Shown here one piece after another: positions 60,941 through 64,000 of a stretch of DNA of 64,000 nt. Origin of the DNA: Albibacterium bauzanense (GTDB lineage: Bacteria; Bacteroidota; Bacteroidia; Sphingobacteriales; Sphingobacteriaceae); contig NZ_SMGO01000001.1 in the NCBI RefSeq assembly GCF_004339765.1, positions 1,178,001-1,242,000 on the forward strand, written 5' to 3'. Every line of letters starts with the position of its first letter. Position 1 is the stretch's first letter. Below the pieces are notes generated by a model. The model worked only from the letters and a program-made list of their open reading frames with translations. It was not told where the DNA came from and did no database searches. The position numbers and the translations under genes were made by a program.

Positions 60941-62272
60941 ATGAAAACGAAGATAGCGGAAACCCACATCCAAAGAAAACCAAGAATAAATGTGGTTACC
61001 TTAGGTTGCTCTAAAAACATTCACGATAGTGAAGTATTAATGGGACAACTAAAAGGCAATAAGATGGAGGTTGTGCATGAGTCAGAGAATGTGCAGGAGG
61101 ATGATATTGTAATAATTAATACCTGTGGATTTATTGATAATGCAAAGCAAGAGTCTATTGATACGATCTTAGAATATAGTGCATTAAAAGATGAAGGAAA
61201 GTTAAAGAAGGTAATTGTTACCGGATGTCTTTCTGAACGATATAAGCCTGAATTAGAAAAAGAGATTCCAAATGTTGACAATTATTTTGGAACCAATGAC
61301 TTAGAGAATCTATTAAAATCGGTAGGGGCTGACTATAAATATGAGTTAATTGGAGAACGTTTATTAACTACTCCATCTCACTTTTCATACTTTAAAATTG
61401 CGGAAGGCTGCAATAGGCCTTGCTCCTTTTGTGCAATTCCACTGATGCGTGGTAAACATGTATCAAAACCAATAGACGCCTTAGTAAAGGAAGCGAAGTT
61501 TCTGGCAAAGAATGGCACCAAAGAGCTTATTTTAATTGCCCAAGATTTAACTTACTATGGATTAGATATCTATGGTAAAAGGAATTTGGCAGATCTATTG
61601 CGTAATCTATCTGATGTAGAAGGAATTGAATGGATACGTTTGCAATATGCTTATCCTTCAGGTTTTCCAATGGACATTTTAGATGCCATGAATGAAAGAA
61701 GCAATATTTGTAATTATTTGGATATGCCATTACAGCATATTTCTGATAATATGCTCAAATCAATGCGAAGAGGTATTACCAAACAGAAAACACTTGATCT
61801 GGTAAGTGAGATTCGAGATAGAGTTCCAAATATAGCTTTAAGAACTACCCTTATTTGTGGATATCCGGGAGAAACTCAACAAGATTTTGAGGAAATGAAA
61901 GAATGGGTTGCTGAAAGTAAATTCGATCGATTAGGTTGTTTTACTTACTCACACGAGGAAAATACGCATGCTCATAGCTTAATTGATGATGTGCCAGCTG
62001 ATATTAAAGAGAGTAGAATAGAAGAAATAATGGAAATTCAACAGGGGATTTCTTATGATATCAATCAACAAAAAATAGGCAAAACTTATAAGGTTTTGAT
62101 TGATAGAGTTGAGGGTGATTATTTTGTAGGCAGAACAGAATTTGATTCACCAGAAGTTGATAATGAGGTATTAATTGAGAAGGCAGATAGCTATGTCACG
62201 GTAGGCAGATACGCTAACGTTCTAATTAATCGAGCGGATGATTTTGATTTACATGGTTCAATTGTAAAATAA
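60941..62272 (+). CDS. rimO: ribosomal protein uS12 methylthiotransferase RimO
   Basis: A 443-residue radical-SAM enzyme that adds a methylthio group to an aspartate of ribosomal protein uS12. The N-terminal UPF0004 domain has three cysteines (Cys23, Cys62, Cys96) for the second iron-sulfur cluster. The radical-SAM CNRPCSFC has Cys157, Cys161 and Cys164. A TRAM domain (about 375-443) ends the protein. The TLGCSKN and CGFIDNAKQESID motifs and the absence of MiaB-specific features support RimO. It begins 1 bp after ftsY, so the two are probably co-translated. Confidence 0.95.
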   Translation: MKTKIAETHIQRKPRINVVTLGCSKNIHDSEVLMGQLKGNKMEVVHESENVQEDDIVIINTCGFIDNAKQESIDTILEYSALKDEGKLKKVIVTGCLSERYKPELEKEIPNVDNYFGTNDLENLLKSVGADYKYELIGERLLTTPSHFSYFKIAEGCNRPCSFCAIPLMRGKHVSKPIDALVKEAKFLAKNGTKELILIAQDLTYYGLDIYGKRNLADLLRNLSDVEGIEWIRLQYAYPSGFPMDILDAMNERSNICNYLDMPLQHISDNMLKSMRRGITKQKTLDLVSEIRDRVPNIALRTTLICGYPGETQQDFEEMKEWVAESKFDRLGCFTYSHEENTHAHSLIDDVPADIKESRIEEIMEIQQGISYDINQQKIGKTYKVLIDRVEGDYFVGRTEFDSPEVDNEVLIEKADSYVTVGRYANVLINRADDFDLHGSIVK

Positions 62273-62305
62273 TCATTATAAACTTTTTACTCACCCCCAG
62301 AATAC

Positions 62306-62313
62306 TACTTTTG
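62306..62313 (+). promoter_or_regulatory. -7 element immediately before bshC
   Basis: TACTTTTG, an exact TAnnTTTG match, ends 4 bp before the bshC ATG, the same geometry as at nhaA. If used, the transcript would begin at or next to the start codon. Confidence 0.35.
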
Positions 62314-62317
62314 CAAT

Positions 62318-63901
62318 ATGAAGGCAACTTATATTGATTATAGCGATACTCTCAGCTTTTCGTCCTTACTAATCAACTATTTCGAGAATAATGAACAACT
62401 AGGAGATTTTTATGGTAACAGACCAGATGAAGCAGGTTTCTCTAGGCAAATCAATAGCAGGAGCTTTTCACATAGAAAAGTATTAGTTAATACCCTTCTG
62501 GCACAACAAAAAAACAGTGAAACATCAGAAAAGTCTTTAGCGAATATTAATTTACTAAACGATCCCAATTCTTTTACGATTACAACCGGTCATCAATTAA
62601 ATATCTTTACAGGTCCTTTATATTTTATTTTCAAAATAGCTACTGCTATCAAATTGTCAATGGATTTAAAGGAAAAATTTCCATCTAGCAATTTCATCCC
62701 TGTTTATTGGATGGCGTCTGAGGATCATGATTTTGAGGAGATTAATCATACCCATATTTCCAAACATACTATAAAGTGGAATAAAAGCGCTACTGGAGCC
62801 ACTGGACGTTTGTCTACTGCTGATATTAAGGAAGCAGTACAAACCTATCAGAAAATATTAGGGCTATCAGACAATTCTAATAAATTATCTAAGATAATAG
62901 AAAAGGCTTATCTGGGACAATCGAACCTCGCTGATGCCACTCGCAGTCTGGCTAATCAACTATTTGGCGATTATGGACTAGTAGTAATAGATGCAGATCA
63001 GATTGAATTAAAGAAGCTTTTTATCCCTGTAATTAAACAGGATATCCTTGAACAAAACAGTTCTCGTGAGGTTGAGAAAACCTCGAAAGAACTTTCAGAC
63101 GCTGGGTTCAAAACACAGGTTCATGGAAGAGATATCAACTTTTTTTATTTAAAAGATAATTATAGAGAACGGCTTATTCTAAATAAAGAAGGGAAGTATG
63201 AGGTGCTTAATCAACAACGATATTTTTCAGAAGATGAACTTCTTAAAGAAATAGATAAACATCCTGAGCGCTTCAGCCCAAATGTTATTATGCGCCCTGT
63301 CTATCAAGAAATTATCCTTCCTAATTTAGCTTATATTGGCGGTGGTGCAGAAATAAACTATTGGATGCAATTAAAGGGTGTATTTGATTATTACCAACTA
63401 AATTTTCCTATATTAATACCTCGCAACTCTGCAATGATAGCAGATGGCAAATTAGGTGAAAAGATATATCGGCTTAATTTTACTTATAAAAGCATTTTTA
63501 AAAACACCGAAGTTCTTAAGAAAGAATATGTACGGGTGCATAGTAAGCATCGTTTAAACTTAAATGATGAGTGGTTGGAGTTTACCTCCTTATTTGAAAA
63601 AATCAAACTTAGAGCTTATAAAATAGACCCTACTTTAGGTCCAAGTACAGATGCAATTGAAGCTCGTTTAAAGAAAGCCCTCGACCGTCTGGAAAAGAAA
63701 CTTTTAAAGGCAGATCAGAGTAATTACAAAGAAGCTCTAAATCAAATTGAACGAATAAAAGAAAAGCTTTTTCCTGGTGGAGTTCTACAAGAACGTATAG
63801 AGAATTTCGGTCCTTATTATGTAAAATATGGTGATAGCTTTATTGAGGAATTGGTTCATAAATTTAAACCTCTAGAGTTTAAATTCACGGTGTTATATTA
63901 G
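62318..63901 (+). CDS. bshC: bacillithiol biosynthesis cysteine-adding enzyme BshC
   Basis: A 527-residue enzyme thought to add cysteine to glucosaminyl-malate, the last step of bacillithiol synthesis, giving the low-molecular-weight thiol used instead of glutathione. The family motifs TITTGHQLNIFTGPLYFIFK (near 88), PVYWMASEDHDFEEINH (near 128) and MRPVYQEIILPNLAYIGGGAEINYWMQL (near 330) are present, and a coiled C-terminal region (about 440-500) is typical. It lies 45 bp after rimO. No bshA or short-form bshB lies in this window. The stop codon overlaps the stop of an opposing gene. Confidence 0.95.
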   Translation: MKATYIDYSDTLSFSSLLINYFENNEQLGDFYGNRPDEAGFSRQINSRSFSHRKVLVNTLLAQQKNSETSEKSLANINLLNDPNSFTITTGHQLNIFTGPLYFIFKIATAIKLSMDLKEKFPSSNFIPVYWMASEDHDFEEINHTHISKHTIKWNKSATGATGRLSTADIKEAVQTYQKILGLSDNSNKLSKIIEKAYLGQSNLADATRSLANQLFGDYGLVVIDADQIELKKLFIPVIKQDILEQNSSREVEKTSKELSDAGFKTQVHGRDINFFYLKDNYRERLILNKEGKYEVLNQQRYFSEDELLKEIDKHPERFSPNVIMRPVYQEIILPNLAYIGGGAEINYWMQLKGVFDYYQLNFPILIPRNSAMIADGKLGEKIYRLNFTYKSIFKNTEVLKKEYVRVHSKHRLNLNDEWLEFTSLFEKIKLRAYKIDPTLGPSTDAIEARLKKALDRLEKKLLKADQSNYKEALNQIERIKEKLFPGGVLQERIENFGPYYVKYGDSFIEELVHKFKPLEFKFTVLY

Positions 63902-64000
63902 GAAGTTTTATTACGATACCGTTTATAGATCTTTACGGCTATCATTAACAGAACGGATAAAGCAATCAAACCCATCAGCCCGTAAATCCAGTTAACAGCA
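63898..64000 (-). CDS. C-terminal end of a membrane protein (partial)
   Basis: An open minus-strand frame enters from the right window edge and stops at 63898. It encodes a final transmembrane helix (about 18 residues, GLIALSVLLMIAV) followed by the basic tail KIYKRYRNKTS, typical of an inside-positive membrane anchor. The stop codon overlaps that of bshC by 3 bp on the other strand. Only 33 residues are visible, so the family cannot be named. Confidence 0.5.
   Translation of the reverse strand, partial: AVNWIYGLMGLIALSVLLMIAVKIYKRYRNKTS

Overview
The window comes from a chromosome of a low-GC Bacteroidota bacterium, most likely of the Sphingobacteriales (Pedobacter/Solitalea-like). Supporting signs are a SusC/SusD pair, a DUF5916 outer-membrane protein, a bL28-bL33-DUF4295-ftsY-rimO block, BshC (bacillithiol synthesis), many Bacteroidota-type -7 promoter elements (TAnnTTTG), and start codons without obvious Shine-Dalgarno sequences. 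The order-level placement is inference; the phylum is well supported.

Layout. 1-1.7 kb: the 3' half of an RND efflux pump and a DUF3817 membrane protein. 1.7-12.6 kb (minus strand): a membrane phosphoglycerol-transferase-like enzyme, a thioesterase, dihydrolipoyl dehydrogenase, an azurin-like copper lipoprotein, a GNAT protein, an outer-membrane-type protein, and both specific subunits of 2-oxoglutarate dehydrogenase (sucA, odhB). 12.7-15 kb: a shortened, divergent DASH-type cryptochrome facing away from an atypical Rossmann protein. 15-16.7 kb: two FKBP isomerase lipoproteins. 16.8-22.7 kb: a beta-oxidation operon (marR-fadN-fadA-fadE) with a MarR-type palindrome over its promoter. 22.8-27.5 kb (plus): a JmjC-like cupin protein, a Trk/Ktr potassium system and NhaA. 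27.5-35.1 kb: a fatty acyl-CoA synthetase, a small beta-barrel protein, a coupled cassette of a PIG-L deacetylase, a 35-residue membrane microprotein and a sodium:solute symporter, then a secreted lipocalin-like protein preceded by an unusual array of 11-bp repeats.

35.4-37.5 kb: the DUF5916 protein. 37.6-47.3 kb: a tightly packed six-gene minus-strand run, SusC -> SusD -> phosphodiesterase/phosphatase -> glycosyltransferase -> UPF0104 membrane protein -> glycosyltransferase. 47.4-49.8 kb: a Tat-exported carboxylesterase and uracil-DNA glycosylase. 49.8-51.3 kb: a small accessory segment (XRE regulator, DUF2975, VOC protein) lying between a tRNA-derived fragment, which supplies the ung stop codon, and the intact tRNA-Val. 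51.5-58.9 kb: lipoproteins, a second UPF0104 protein, an SDR enzyme, lpxB, surE, csbD and acs. 59.1-63.9 kb: bL28, bL33, DUF4295, ftsY, rimO and bshC, then the C-terminal end of an opposing membrane-protein gene.

Most of the window is core metabolism and housekeeping. The places most worth a second look are the PIG-L/microprotein/symporter cassette, the 11-bp phased repeat array, the SusCD-phosphatase-glycolipid operon, the tRNA-bounded insertion, and the degenerate cryptochrome. No CRISPR array, insertion sequence, transposase or integrase was seen.
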